A stretch of DNA of 64,000 bases from Asterochloris sp. CNOR1 (GCA_963969365.1 OZ017757.1:682001-746000); one strand, 5' to 3'; numbered from the stretch's first letter, positions 44,754 through 58,400 are shown. Numbers and translations are program-made. Notes: generated from the letters alone by a model not told the origin.

Positions 44754-47700
44754 TCATCGGCAGTCCTCGTCCGTCAAGACAGGCGGCAGACTCCTGACGT
44801 CCTCTGTGACATGCTTTGACACATGGGACTTAGCAACCAGAGCTGGTGTGCTTGGCACCTCCTTGTCACCCCTGGCTCTAGCTGCTTCCAGCTCCCGCTG
44901 AATCTCTGGAGTCATTTTGCGGTGGTATTGCACCTTGACCAGCTTTCGGAGGGCCTCCTGGTCCTCCCTTCTGATCTCATGCTTGTACCTGGGCTCCAGG
45001 CAGAGCATGGAGTCAGGTGCTGAGGAGCCTCTGGTACATCAACTGCCGGCTGTCCATGCATGGCGACAATAGAGTGGCCCTGCCGAGCAAGGCCAAGTTT
45101 GCACCAATCAGGAGCCCTGAGGCCAGTGCAGCAAGGCAAAGAGCTGAAGGTAGTCTTAGATGCTGGCCCCTTCTGGACGTCACATCTACAGCTGGGCCCT
45201 AGGCAGATTGCGGCAGCAGCCTTGAGACAGGTCGACAGGTGTGGCCACAACGCAGCACCCACCTCTGGACAAAGCAAAGCAGCGCCTGGTGCCATACCAC
45301 TGGCAGCTGCCGCTCCTCTCTCTGGAACCGCATGAAATGGTCCACCAGCCCATCAATCTGCATAGGCAGTAGGGGATTTGCTGCAAAGTGGTGAGGCAGA
45401 CGGGCCCAGGCCAATAGGCATCAGGAGAAGCCACAGACAGGGCACCGCCCAAGCATCTGCACAGGTAGTCACAGCACTGCTTGAGCTCTTTCGAGCTTTA
45501 GAGCACTGGGCAGCTGGCAACAGCCGCAGCATGCTTGCAAGCTTTGACACATCATTGTTCATACCAAGGCCCTGCTGGGTGACAAGATAGCCTACACCAA
45601 GCCCAGACCACCCACCCATAGTGCGCCCTGTGAAGCATGAAGAGCCTGCCCATTATAATCCTGGCATTTTGCATGTTGCACTGCTAGTGAGCTCCCTCAC
45701 CACGCGATAGGGCAGCGCATACTTCTTGTCCAGCAGCACACGGATGAAGAAGGAGTTGGTCCCAGTAAACTCCATGTCCGATATGCGCAGCAGCGCTGCA
45801 GCTGCGTGAGGCACTGGAAGGGATACTCGCCGCAGGACGCTGCTTACAATGAAGGCCTCGCGCAGGGTGCAGTTCCCGCCCGCACACAGGGGCAGTAGCA
45901 GACCCTGCAGGGCAGAGTGACTGGTTTGAGACAGTGGCAGCAAGGCGTGAGGTGTGCTGTTTGGGAGTTGATTACTAGTTGATCTGCACACACAAAGGAC
46001 TGGCCTGGCTGACGCTTGGTGCCCCAGTTCAGCCGCTGGAACGGAGGCACGACGCAGCATCATGGCTGCTGGTTGGACACCTACTCTATGCCTGCAAGTC
46101 AAAAGTCAGCAGGAAGGTGCCTTGCAGGGCCCACCTTGCGCTACATGTCTGGACTGTGGGCTGCCTTGTCGACGGCTGTGCTGGCAGCAGGCACCAGGGA
46201 GCTCTTGGGGGTTGCTTGTGGCATGGCCAGCCAGCCGATGTCATGCTAGCACACCTTGCCCAAGCAGGCAGATGAATCGAGCCATGCCCACCTTGAAGAA
46301 GGCGTCTGGCTTGTAAGCTGCCTTCTTGAGGGCCTGGTACAGCGCAAAGTGGCACCGCTTGTTCTCCTCTATGTCTCGGCGCACGTGAGGCAGCAGGACC
46401 AGGGCCAGGAAGCGCTGCGCCTGCATGCCGCAAATGGGGGGTCAGTGCAGATGCGTCAGAGGCTGGTGCTCTGAGAGGCAGAACAGCTGAGTCAGGGCCA
46501 GCACAGGGCAGCCAAAGCGTCTCGAATCGACTGCAGGGGACCAGTGCTCTCCGGGAGAAGGCGGGATGCCCTGACTGTGCCCCTAGAGCTAAGCAGGGCC
46601 AGGATTGCATGGAACAACAGGTGACTGCCTGGAAGGGGGCCAGCAGACCAGCTGAATTTGGGGCAGTGCCAGGGGCAGAAGGCATTTGACCAGCACACAG
46701 AAGTAGCTGCACAGGATCACTCAGCGAAGGGGTGATTGCTGCAACAGGGGTGTGAGGGCAACACTGAGCCTGGATGGAGTGTTGGCGGCAGTGATGCTCA
46801 GCAACGCACAGCAGCAATGCATGCCAGCACATGCATGCCCGGCCGGCCCAGCCTGGAGACCCTAATGGGACTGAAAAGCAAACTGGGAGCTTCTGGACTG
46901 ACAAGAAGGCAGGGTGCATCATTTGGCATGGATCCTGAGGAGACTGCATGTGTAGGTGCAACGCAGGAGAACCCCTCCTGATCACCATTTTGCCAGTGAC
47001 AACCAAGATGAAAAGCCATACAGCCCTGCAGATGCAGGCGCAACATAGAGGGACTTTTGCCTGGTAACCCTCTTCTCCTCACCATTTTGGCATTGAGATT
47101 GGAGATGAACAGGCGGGTGGCCTGGTAGACTGCATGGGCACTCCACTTCTCAGGCTCTGTCAGGTACAACACCTCCTCCCAATTGCTAAGGACTGGAATG
47201 ATCTTGAAGGCCTTGGGCACCTTGCCCACAGTGTACCTGCAGAACACAAAGCGCTTTGACGTGGCTTGATATATGTTGAAGTAGCGCAGAGTGATTTGGA
47301 AGGGGGTCCTTGCCAGCAGTAGGCCTGCAGCACCTGATCGGAATGTCAAGCCTGTTTTTGTAGGAACAGCCAGTTGCTCAAGGACTTGAGGACCTCTCCT
47401 GCACTGCACCTGCCTGGCCAACAGGTCTCAGGGACTGTTACCAGGAGATGCTAGGCGTGAGTTTCTCAGCTGCACCTCATCAGCACCAGCAAGTAGTGCA
47501 GAGCAGCTGCTGTTGAGTGACCCCCAACTTGTGCTAGATGTGCGTGCTGCCTTGGGCGTAAGATGCAATGCATGTATTGCCAGCACTTTTCTTTGCAGCA
47601 AGTGCTGTTGGCCCCTGACCGTAGTGCTGGCTGACTCGCCGCTTCGCCAGCCAGCCAGCACTGACAGGTGGCCAAGTGCAGCAGGCAACGAGACAGAGCT

Positions 47701-49990
47701 GTTGGGGACTGACCACAATCCTGCCTGACTTGCAGCCTTCTCAGCAAGCCAGCGCTGGCAGGCGGCAAAGCACAGCAGTCACATGCAGTGCTGATATTCG
47801 TCTAGCTGTAGAGACTTTGGTTCCAACATTGAAGACTTGCGCTGTCAGCTCACCTGCTCATGATCTTGCCCACAGCCTGGTAGACTGTGACAACCTTGGG
47901 GTCCAGTCCCTGCGTGACGGCAGCCTCCCTGCAGCAACCAGCGAGCTGCCTTGGAGCCACCATTTGCAGCTGAACCCTGGATGTTGACCTGCAGCTGAAC
48001 GTCATAGGCTTGCCTCCCAAGCCACAAGGGCTGGACAAGACTCAGGACACCATGGATGACCTGCGTTGAGGGTGTGCTTGTGCAGATGTAGGCAAGCACT
48101 GAGATGCACTCCTGGAATAGTCAGGGGAGCACACCAATCTGGCTGCCAGTCATTTTAGCAAGTCTGCCACTTCAGTGTGGCTGGTCATAAACCTGCCACA
48201 CTGTACACGAATAGACTGCCGTTCCATGGTGCAAGCAGGAGCTTGGTGAACAATGGTGCATGCGGCCCCCAGCTCAGCCCTCAGAGGCATGTGCCTGACG
48301 TGCTGGCAGGCACAACCTCTCACTCAGATCTCAATAAAACAAATTTTCCCGCTTGGCCGGGGCCTGCACTATAGAGCTGCCACAAGGCCATGTCCACAGC
48401 TGCTGAGGGCCCTCCAGGCCAGGTAAGTGCCCAGCTGAGGATCCCTGAGGCCACAACTCCCAGCAAGCCATCGCAAGTGGGGAGCTTGTGCACATGCGCC
48501 AAAGCCTGAGCAAGCAGATGTTGCAAACCCACCCTGGACCACTCACCCTGACAATGAGGGCAGCCCCTGCTGCCGCTGCGTGTCCTGGATTTTTCGCAGG
48601 ATGATGTCGGCCAGTGTGCGCTGCTGCAGGGGGCCCGACCCTGAGGGGTTCTGCAGAGGGCAGCATAAGTCAATTGAGGATAAAAGTCTCTGTATGAAGC
48701 ATAAGACGACTGCTGCTGTGCACCGGTGGCAACCCAGTCCAAAAAGTGCAAGTCGTTTGCAATCCCTGACAGGGTAGAGCAGTGCCATGTAAGCAGCCAG
48801 CGCCCGGGCTGCAGTTTCTGTGTCAGCCCTCACAGGACGAAGCAACACAAGGCTTGAGTACCTGCACCTGCCTAAGGTCATCTGATGTATGCCAGGGCCA
48901 GCTGTCCAGGGCTTCAGCACCAGTGACATCGGCACATTTACCTTGCCCAGGGACACCCTGCAGTCTAGCCTTCAGAAGGTGACAATAGATGCAGGCTGCA
49001 ACTGCCTTGCCGCAGCCTTTGTCTTTGACACAGCTCACCATGAAGGCAGCGAGAGCCTCTTCATCCTCCAATGACACCTCCATCTCTTCTGCGTTATACA
49101 TGCCTCCCATGGCGCTGCCATCCCCGAGATCATCACCCTCAACATCGCTGTCGCTGTCTTCTGCAGCCGTCAGGGGCCGCCCAGGGGCCTGCAGCATGTT
49201 CGAGACCCTGATGCTTTGCATGGTCTGCCCCTCAGCATTGCTGTCACGGTTGTCTGCCCTGGTTGACAGCTGACCAGGGACCTGCAGAACACCGAACGCA
49301 CTTGCAGCTTTGCCATTGACCAGGCATTCTCAGACAGCCATTTGCTCACACAGATCCCTGTCATGCCAGAGCCTGGCTGCCAGTGCCACAGCATGCAGGC
49401 AATACTGCTCCTGTGAGCTCAGACTGTTTTGTGACGACAACTCACCTCCCCAAGGCCCCCACTGGCTGCCAAAGCCTCAGCCCTGAGCTCATCCTGTTGT
49501 GCTGCAGCCTCCTTCATGATTCGCTCTGACACACTGCCAGGAAGGTCCTGAAGCACAGCAGGCAGGAGGGTCAGTATTCTGGGGGGCATAGTTGCAGCTG
49601 CTTGTCTTGTGTTGAGGCAGGCAGCCGGCAAGTGTTGACCCACAAACCACATTTGGCAACGAAGAGTGCGCACATATGGCCTGAAAGCCGTGCTGCTTGA
49701 GCTCATGGTGCTTTGAAGCAAGTGTATGCCTGCATAACAAAAGCGATGTTTCCCCTGGCCACTGCTATCACCTCTCCTGGGTCATCCTCACCCTCTGTGC
49801 GCTGCTTCTTATTGCGTGGCCATGCCTGCAGCAGTCAGTGGAGGCTTTGCTGACATGTCAAGAAGACAATGCCAGCAGCAGACATGAGCTGGCTCACCCT
49901 GACACCATGGGCTGCTGGAGCCTCCATCTGCTCCTGCAAACCATGCCTGTGCTGCTCAGGCCCACGATTGCGTCTCCTCTTGCCGACCAT
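44754..49990 (-). CDS. BYSL: Bystin (40S ribosome assembly factor, Enp1)
   Basis: Bystin/Enp1 is a nucleolar factor required for 18S rRNA processing and 40S export. Eleven minus-strand exons, all in phase: 49990-49898, 49825-49772, 49547-49446, 49281-49039, 48650-48547, 47928-47854, 47236-47083, 46420-46292, 45904-45701, 45357-45263, 44988-44754, giving 495 residues. Order: basic start [42 protein letters not shown]; acidic stretch with [155 protein letters not shown]. All bystin landmarks are in order and unbroken. Start is the first ATG of the basic exon. The C-terminal tail after [14 protein letters not shown] is longer than in animals. Confidence 0.96.
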
Positions 49991-50639
49991 TGCGCCGCCT
50001 CAGTGGATGCTCTGAGCTGATGTTCTTGTTTTGATGGTGTTCAATTTTTCTTCTGGCCGGCTGAAAGCACAATTTAGGCCCTGCATGCAGACTCGTGTTG
50101 TCTCCACTGTAATCAGACGTGGATTGAGCACCAACCATCCAACGGCAGCGCAACTGCGCATGTAGCTGCTGAAGCTGCTGAATGCTTCTCAACTGCAGGC
50201 CACCAAACCTCCAGCAGCAGCAACAAACTTGAAGGCCGGCACAGCCCCTGACACCAGAAAACTGGCCGCCATGCAGCGTGGGTGGGATCATGCTGCCAAC
50301 ATCCACCTGGGCCGCACATTAGTTTGTCAGAGTGGCTCTCCAGCAGCTGTGTACGGTACACAGACTGCAGCATTTCAACAGATGGCAGCAGTCGGCAGCA
50401 GCATGACAACAAGAAAATGGAGGTGGCAAATGCCCTCTGCTCCTGTTAGAATGCATCATATGACACCCACACTGCAACTGATGGGCAGGCCCCAAGAAAG
50501 CATGTTTGTCAGACACGGTCAGCATGCCAAGGCGCCCAGAGCATGAGGTGGGCAACACAAGCCCCAGAGTTGCTGGCACGTATGCACATGGTTGTGTACC
50601 CTAATCTCAATGGTGCTGCTACTGAGCAGACTTGTTAAT
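49991..50639. other. 5' flank of bystin; nothing coding recognised
   Basis: Lies between the bystin start (49990, minus) and the stop of the next minus-strand gene (about 50640). I see no conserved protein segment. It should hold the bystin promoter. Confidence 0.45.
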
Positions 50640-51430
50640 TTAGGGGAGTCCTACACGCGACATCACCGCCATCTGGACAATCTGCTGATACCACAATGCA
50701 CTCCTCATAATCGGGTCCATCTTGGCAGCTCTAGAGGGAGTGTAATTACATTATAATCAGCATGATACATTATAATCAGCATGAACCTCCAAGCTCAGCA
50801 GGTAGCCGTGTACCTGCCACTTGACAGGAACAAGTACCCTTGAAGAAGATGCAAGCTGTGCACCCAAAACATAGCTGTATTGCTTGCTGTCTGGGTACCC
50901 CACCACCAGTGATAAAGCAGGCACACTTGTTGCCCACCTCTTGCAGCAAATCAGTGCTATAGAGCTGTGAGATACAAGGTGTGGGGTTAGTGGCTCACAA
51001 GTGTGGCAAAGAAATGTGAAAACAAGTGTGAAAAAGTGAGAGAGAAGTCTGCAACAACTCTGCACCAAGTCATATGCCGAGCATGTCATTCAGGTAGCGG
51101 AGGGGCAGGCCTGGCAGGGCCCAGCCTGCACAGTGGGAACTGTCAGGCACACTGCTGGATGAGTTCCTGCAGGATGGCCTTGTTACGAGACAGCTTTGCA
51201 ATTGCTGGCAGCTGACTCCAGCACTGGTCGAGCTAGGCTTACCGCTGGTGTGTACAAACCATCTGGCGTCTCAATGTAGTTGGCGTGCCCTCCTTGCGGC
51301 ATCCCCACCGTGTACACAGTGCCATTGTTAGGCTCAACCACACCGTTGAACTGTTTCAAGTCTGGCTGCTCTATGCTCTGGTACCACAGGATGTAGTTGA
51401 GCATGCCAGCAAGCCTCTCAGGCAACAGGT
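50640..51430 (-). CDS. Unidentified minus-strand gene (partial)
   Basis: Three likely exons, with no family recognised. The 5' piece at about 51430-51243 reads AGMLNYILWYQSIEQPDLKQ, then NNGTVYTVGMPQGGHANYIE and TPDGLYTPA, ending at CAGCG|GTAAGC. The middle piece at about 50943-50815 reads ALSLVVGYPDSKQYSYVLGA then SRVLVPVKW and ends CAG|GTACAC. The last piece, 50730-50640, reads either MRSALWYQQIVQMAVMSR or SCQDGPDYEECIVVSADCPD, depending on phase, and both end at a stop. The phase of the middle piece favours the second, cysteine-rich reading. The upstream start is not found. It could be secreted or extracellular, but this is not shown. Confidence 0.4.
50748..50784. repeat. 19-bp tandem direct repeat, two copies
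   Basis: ACATTATAATCAGCATGAT at 50748 is followed immediately by a second copy, ACATTATAATCAGCATGA. It lies in the intron of the unidentified minus-strand gene. An exact, AT-rich repeat such as this is probably young. Confidence 0.85.
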
Positions 51431-53004
51431 GTCAGCAAGCTGCTTCTGAGGTGGAGTTCATGTCAAGATCAAAAGATGGCACCTGGGCTGCTCAGTTCCA
51501 CAGTGTCAATTTTTGATTGCCCACCAATCCGGGATTTTCACCTGAATTGAGGCTGGGAGGTATGCTTCCAAACAACTTCAATGGAGCCCATCCATGCGGC
51601 AGATTCTGAGATGAGGCAACTTACATCCTTGTCCTGACCTCAGTCCCACCCCAAGCATACAGTAAAGCACAGCAAGGCGGCCATTGATGCATCACTGCGC
51701 TGACAGATCCCAGATTGATCTCCATATCACCCAGCTCTGGCAGCTCCTGTAGTGATCCCTGACAGCCTGAGGGCCTTCACCTGCACAGCTTGAGCTTATT
51801 CACTGTGTGACCATGGAGCACTTGAGAAGTGAGCATTGGCTGCCTCCTTGAGCCTTGCAGGGGTACCACGCGCAATGGAGGGGCCTGCCCTGAGGCGCCT
51901 GTGTTTTACATAGCCCTGCACTGGAGACTGAGTCTGGGCTGGGCAGAAGCTAGGCTGGCTGCTTACCCACCGTGGGCTGTAGTGCAGCAGCCAATGTGCC
52001 ATGATTGCCCATGACGCAGCTCCACTTGCTTGGAAGGATGCGCTGTCCATGAGTCACAGCTGCAGCCTGAGAAAAGCATTGGGGGAGCAACGCAAACATC
52101 TCTGATAGCAACACACCATTGCAGGGACGGGCAGGGAGCTAGTGTGCACAAAACCTGAATTCTCACAACCGCAAGATATCTCTGCTGCTGCTGTCTCTCG
52201 TGTGGCGCTGATGATGTCATTCAAGTCCTCATCCAGCTCTTAGCAGTCCAGCTGTGCGCATACAGAGCGAATGTCCATGCCGCCAAATGCTCACTGCCTC
52301 CCATCGCCGTCCGCAGGCCCTGCTGCCAGTGGCCTACCAGTCCCACTCAGCTGCCTACTCTGAATCAGGTCAACCCAGGGGACACACCGCCTTGCCTTGT
52401 TGTGAAAGCAGCCAGCACCCCTTGTGTGGCTGGAAACTTTGGCCTCCCAACTTGCCACTGGCCTTACATGCACATGCTGGTGACCTCACTCCACCCTTGT
52501 CTCCTCTCGAGAGCTAATGGAGAAGCTGCCCAAGTGGCAGTTGGCAACATGGTCCCACAGCTTTGCTGGAGGGTTGGCGCAGGGCTGGCGTTCTGCGCTG
52601 CTGGAGCCTGTCGTGGGCAGTGCTTCTTTTGCTCACAGGGGCCTGGCCCCAGCAGCCTTTCTTGCATGCGCAGAGTCCCCTCTGATTCTCGTTGCTTGAC
52701 ATGAGTTCTTACGGCGCCCTGGAGGCCATGCTGTCAGCTTGGGCGGTGGACATCGGGATGCTGCCCTGTGCACCCTCAAGCACAGCTGCCTCCAAACAGT
52801 GCATGCCTGCACACCTCAGCCCCATGCAGCTGGCAGGCGGGGGTGCTGGAGCCACCAAAGAACCCAATTGACATCTGAGCACTCCCCTGTGCTGCTTGCA
52901 GCCTGCCAGGGACAGCCATCCTGCAGCTGCTTGGTCACATTAGCAAAGGAGAGCACCGCATGGGCGGCTGCATGTTGCCTGACACTGCCCTGTGCTGCCT
53001 ACAG
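51431..53004. other. No firm gene; 5' side of GT32 copy 3
   Basis: I find no conserved exon. A signal-anchor exon for the GT32 copy downstream would be expected here but was not identified. Near 52896 (CTTGCAGCCTGCCAGGGACAG) there is a diverged copy of the exon start at 53001 (CTACAGCCTGCCTCGGACAG), about 105 bases apart. Confidence 0.35.
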
Positions 53005-54721
53005 CCTGCCTCGGACAGCTGCCTACCCTGGTCTGGCGGATCAGCTGCAGCGCATTATGTTGCGGGGTACCATGCAGCAGCTCAAGCACGAGATGAGCAA
53101 GCCACGCGGCAGCATCCCCCACATCATGAAATGGGTCTGCTACGGGCCTGAGGGCACGCTGTCCCATGCAATCAAGTCTGAGCGCATGAGAATGAGAGCA
53201 TGAACTCCTGCATCCTGGCTCACATGTGAGAGAGTGCACTGGCTCCTTTCCTGTCCTTGCTGTGACTAGGTGCAAGCGAACGCGCTACCAGAATTGTACT
53301 TGTACCCATTAGAGACCAGCGCAACCAAGTGGCTGCATCCTAAAGGACAGATGGGAAGTGGCACAGTATGATTACCATGTGCTAAGTTCAGCATTCAATG
53401 GCTGCGATTCACATAGCAGAACCGCAGCCTCTCATACCAGTCTTCAAAGCATGAGCTTGTGTGGCATCAGCCTCGCCTCATCACTCCAAGCCGCTCAGCA
53501 CAGTATACCGCCAAAACCAAGGGGTGTCAGAGCGTGCTCAAGCCAACTGGTACTGTGGACGTGGTCTTCACAGTACCAGCCTGCAGGAGGTGGCCTCATC
53601 CTGCATCCCATGCTGCCCCACATGAGGGCAGTCAGCAGTAAAACACCCCTCTGTCTTGGCCCTCTCGCACATGTGGCTTGGTGCCTGCAGGCATTGGGTT
53701 CATTTAGCATGGGACAACAGGGCCATCGAGATTCTTGTCCACCAGCGCTATCCTCAGCTGCTGCCCACCTTCAGCCGTCTGAAGCACATGGTCATGAAAG
53801 GGGACATTGGCAGATATCTTGCTCTTCACCAGTAAGTTGCCATTTGGCCTGCGCTGCTGCCTGCCATTAGCTTCACTTCACAGAGCCACAGCGTGGCATT
53901 ATCTGATGGTGAAAGTGGGGGTTGCCTTCAGGCTGCTGCTGTTAGCAACAATTTGTCCCTGTCTGCGGCTGACAGAGGGTCCTGGTGCATTGCAATTGCA
54001 TGGTGGGGGCCATCTACTTAGACACAGGTGCAATGCGATGGCCTGCATCGGTTGCAAACACCACCAAGTCATGCGCAGGCAGACACATTCTCTGTTTGCA
54101 TCTGCTTGCCATAAGCCCCGAGTGGGTGCTGAAGACATGCACCCGTGCTTGCATCTGCCCTGGCAAAACCTCAGGCTGGCTGCTGTCTCCCAGTTAAGCT
54201 CCTCCAGACTGCATGCGCCTGCCTGGTCTCATGTCTGCCCATGCTGGGTCACGTGCCACTGAATGACGTAACTTGCCACCCTGTGCTGGCCTTTGCAGTT
54301 ATAGAGCGCTACACAGCGGTGGACACCAGGGCTGGGCAGGGCAGACGTGGTACTTCAGGCAACCGCTTTTGAAGGGGCCAATAACCTGGCCATGGCCTCA
54401 CGCCCCGGCCAAAGGTTCTGGGAGACGGCCCGGGGCCTGACTGAGCAGCGCAGCCAAAACGCCTCACTGGTCGACAATGTCCTGCTGCTGACAGGACCAA
54501 ACTCCCTCAGCGGTGCCCTGCAGTCGTACCTGAATGTTGGGTCAGACTACTGGGAGAAGCACAATGGCAACAATGTGGTGAATGGAGACGCCATCAGGGT
54601 CTGGCCAGTGGGGACCTTCATGTGTCCCTGTTTCCTGAACAACGAGTGCTACGGCAATATGGCAGAGCTGCATGCAATGTATGAGATTCCTGAGCATATT
54701 GCAGGGCTGCACAGGTTCTAG
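53005..54721 (+). pseudogene. GT32-type glycosyltransferase (copy 3), damaged
   Basis: This paralogue of the GT32 genes at 7.3 and 25.0 kb shares their exon layout. Exon 53005-53203 carries LADQLQRIMLRGTMQQLKHE and SIPHIMKWVCYGPEG. Exon 53691-53831 is 141 bases, as in copy 2, and reads HWVHLAWDNRAIEILVHQRY and LPTFSRLKHMVMKGDIGRYL. The DXD exon near 54000-54026 reads VGAIYLDT; its expected CAG acceptor has become CATG, and joining to the next exon (54299 on) gives DTV instead of DTD. In that exon one extra base between AVDT and ADVVLQATAFEGANN shifts the frame. The C-terminal block (IRVWPVGTFMCPCFLNNECY ... HRF, stop) is intact. Damage at three points favours a recent pseudogene, though alternative splicing could rescue part of it. 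Confidence 0.65.
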
Positions 54722-55499
54722 GGGTCCTGGCATTTGGCGGGAACCCTTTGACAGGCACAAATTCGTGCTGATCAGATGTGAAGGAATGCATGATTCAATC
54801 AGTCTCTGATGACATCAACATCCCATCTCCAGCCCGAAGGCCCGCTTTCATGATGGACGCCAAAACTCATTTACCTGTCCAATAATTGTTGTTCTGTGTT
54901 GTTGTGATGTTGCACAGGGGACTTCAGCAATTGCTGTAATAAATTCTTACTCCACCAGTCACCACCAGACTGCTAGGAATGGTGATAGTCAGCGGACCAG
55001 GAGGGGAAAGGATGATGTCTTGCAGCGCTGACTGGAAAATTTGGGCATGACACAACAGCACAGTCACTGCCAGCCGGCTTGGACACTGCTGGAGAGGTGA
55101 CGTTAAAAAGCTGAACACCATGGAAAAGCTGGACTTGCAGACTTAATTGCAGAGCTCGCAAAAGCACAGCCTTGCTCTCGTCATGCTGCCAGGCAACGGT
55201 CAGCTGGCCATGATAGTTACTGTTCATTCGTGGTCCACTCCCCTTCACTGGCCTCCATCAGTGTTGACTCGACGCTGATCCGGTGCTCCACCTGGTGTGA
55301 AGTGCCGTGGGCTGCCAGGTGAGGAAAGCTTGGCAGTCGCCTTGGATCTGATGTGCTGCGAATTGCATGCCATCAGCAGGGACAGCAGTATATGCAACGG
55401 CTCTGGCAGTTGTGGCATGAACTGCAGGAGTTGGGCAGACTAAGGCAGCTGATTGGGCCATCGCTGTCTGCCAAGCTGTTGGCGCCAGCAGAGGAGACA
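54722..55499. other. Intergenic between GT32 copy 3 and the epimerase
   Basis: I see no conserved coding segment on either strand. The region should contain the epimerase promoter if its start is near 55500. Confidence 0.4.
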
Positions 55500-58400
55500 A
55501 TGTCTGGCGGATTAGGCATCTCGTTGTTGTTGACCGCAGTGCTGGTCCTGGCAACAGTCAGCGGTGGGCGAAAAGAGCTTAGACCCTTGCAGCAGGACAG
55601 CCATGTGGCGCAGGACCCCTGCAGGTTTGCATCAGCAGGGGTGCCATTGTCTGTCCAGAGCAACAATTACAGACTGCAGCCAATTGCCAGCAGCGACAAG
55701 TTCACCCTGTGGGACAATACCGATGTCTGCCAGCGGCTGTGCTTGCTGTTCTTCTGCAGGAGCCTGAAAGGTGGCTGTGTTTGCTGCAGCGGCCAAGTAT
55801 ATGACCAGGCCAACATGCCTCTGCTTGTCCTGCCTACACGCCGATGTCTGAGAGCTGCAGCCTCTTGCGGAATTAGTGATTGCACAACCAGGCCTGCCAT
55901 GCCTGCACTTGTGCTTCCTCTATGTAGGCCTGTCATCCTGTGTCATACTGCTGCAGCAACATCACTGGATCAGTGACTGCACAGCCAGGCCATGGGACAG
56001 CATTGGTTACTGGTGGAGCAGGCTTCATTGGCTCCAACCTGGTGGCCAGGCTGCTGGAGCTGGGCTACACTGTCAAGGTTCTTGATGACCTCAGCACTGG
56101 GGACGCAGGGTGAGTTCTTCTGCTCGGAAGCAACATCCCTCCTGGGGCAGGGCCTCTGAGTTGTGCTTGACAAGTGCAGCACCCTACACAGATGTGATGC
56201 TTCCTTCACAGCCAGTAGCCAGGCCGCTGGAACGCGCTACAAAGTTGAGGACGGCTATGGGGTGCAGGATAGGTGGTGTCAGGAAAGACATCAGTGCCCT
56301 CCTTCATCCCTCTTGCTGAGATGAGCAGCTCGCTACCTCTGCCAGCTGTGCTGCTTGTCATGATTGTCCACTTGCTACTGCCTCAAACCATCGTTTCTGC
56401 TGCCTCAGCTCGTCCGGCTTACGTGGGTTGCAGCAAGGCCTAACCAGAGCCGTCCATGTGCAACCTGCGCTGCCGTATCACATTCTCTTTACCACAACTC
56501 CTCAGACCCACGAGAGCTGACTGAATGCGCTTGGGCACCTGTATGTGAGTCACCTCCTTGCTAGAGTGGTGCTCACATCCCAGAGCTTTCTCTCTCTGCA
56601 AGGTGTGAGCTCATGCCCGCCCCCAGCTATTTCATGCAGTGCGCCTCCTTACAGGAACGTCAGGCGTGCCTGAGTCCAGTTCAGCACGCAGGCCGCATTG
56701 TACTTCTCGACAGCCCTTGCTGCTCCCCAGGCAGCAGTAATGCTGCTGATTGCACCAGCACCAGTCTGCACCACTGCAGGGCTAACCCTCATGGTGGGAG
56801 CTGCCAGCACCAAGAAGCCATAGGCCACATTAAGCTGGTCTTGCAGAGCTTGTAGTTCCTTAGGTACCTGGAAAGGTTAGCTGCATTACTTCTAAGCTTG
56901 CTGATACTGAGGTGTCCTGCAACATGCAGGCCAAATACATGGACCTCATAAATCCCCAAGCTGTGTTTCAAAGTGCAAGCAAAACATAAGCCAAGCTCCA
57001 CCTACCTTGCAAAGCCCATTCAAGCCACAGCGGCCTGGGCTGCTCACCTCCATACTGGGCTGTCAGTGCCAGTCACAAAGGCCAGCCTCAATTTGCACTC
57101 AATGACTGCCTTCAGATACCTGGCTGTCATCAAGCCAAGCCCATTCAACATGGGAGACCAATCCTATGGCTGACCTTCAACCTGTCCCTTCCCTCTGCAG
57201 GTACCTGGACCTCACGAACCCCAAGCTCACCCTGATAGTGGGAGACATCAGGGACAAGGAGCAGTGCCACCTGGCCATGGAGGACGTTAGCTACGTCTTC
57301 CATCTGGCAGGTAGGGATGTGTCTGGCAACCAAAGGTCAGATGTGGTGCTGTGCCAGCCCCACCGATGCATACCGTAGACTCCTTCTCCTGTGTGGGGGC
57401 ATGTCAGCTGCTCTGCCACTCAGACAGCTTTTGGTGGCACAACAACTGTTCGCAAAATGCTACTTACCCTGCAGACATCTAGCTTGACCAGCAGTGCAGA
57501 AGATGTGGATGCTCTGGGTGACACCTGTGACCTCAGCACCTGGGGATAGTTGGGTTTTCTTGAATGTGAAGTTGTGAACTCTTGATGTATCTGCCTGCTC
57601 ACTCCTACATTGCTGCTGCAGCAACTGCGAGCAGGTCACAGCTGTCTTGGACCGCATAGCTGACGGCTTATAGCCGGACCTGTGTCATGCTATGGCCACA
57701 GGCAAGGCAAAGTCCATCAGATGGACAGGGTTGTGGTTAGCTGTGGGTGCACTGTGTAGCCCCCGACGTGAGGGCAACTTCAAGCTCAGGGACTTCACTA
57801 GTGTCTGTGGCTGCTGCAGCCATGAGCAAGGTCAAGCCCTCCCTGACAGACCCCGCCATTGGCACCTTCTGCGCGGAAGTCAATGTGCTGGGGACTGCAA
57901 ATGTGCTGGAAGCTGCAGAAGCATCCAAGGTTCAAAAGCTGGTCTATGCAGGTGAGTTGTGTGGCTGTCGGTCTCATTGTTTTGATCAGGCGCAAAGATG
58001 AATCGCAGCTGTCCTGGGGCCTGCCATGGCATGGTTAAGCAGGTTGTTCTCACACAGGAGCTGCATGGCTGCAGGCTTGTACGTCTGCTTGAGGATGCAT
58101 CAGCATACAGTGTTGTTTCAAAAGGCTGCTGACAAGCGGCTTGTCCTAGTGCCTGACCTGGGGCTGGGTGGTATCTACAGCCACTGTCAGGAAAGCCTAT
58201 TTGTGCTGCAGCTTCCAGCACATACTATGGCAACGCACCTCCCCCTCACCACGAGAACATGTTGTGGGTGCCCAGCTCGCCCTATGCCGCCACGAAGTAT
58301 GCCGGCGAGCTGCTAGTCACCTCCTACAACGAAGTCTACAATCTGCCGACACTCAATTTGCGCTTCTTCATGGTGGGCTGTGCAGTCAGGCAGCACTGGG

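Noticed and set aside
46086-47006. 306-residue minus-strand open frame
   Set aside because: It is on the bystin strand but runs through introns and in the wrong frame relative to the exon 46420-46292; it has no recognisable motif.
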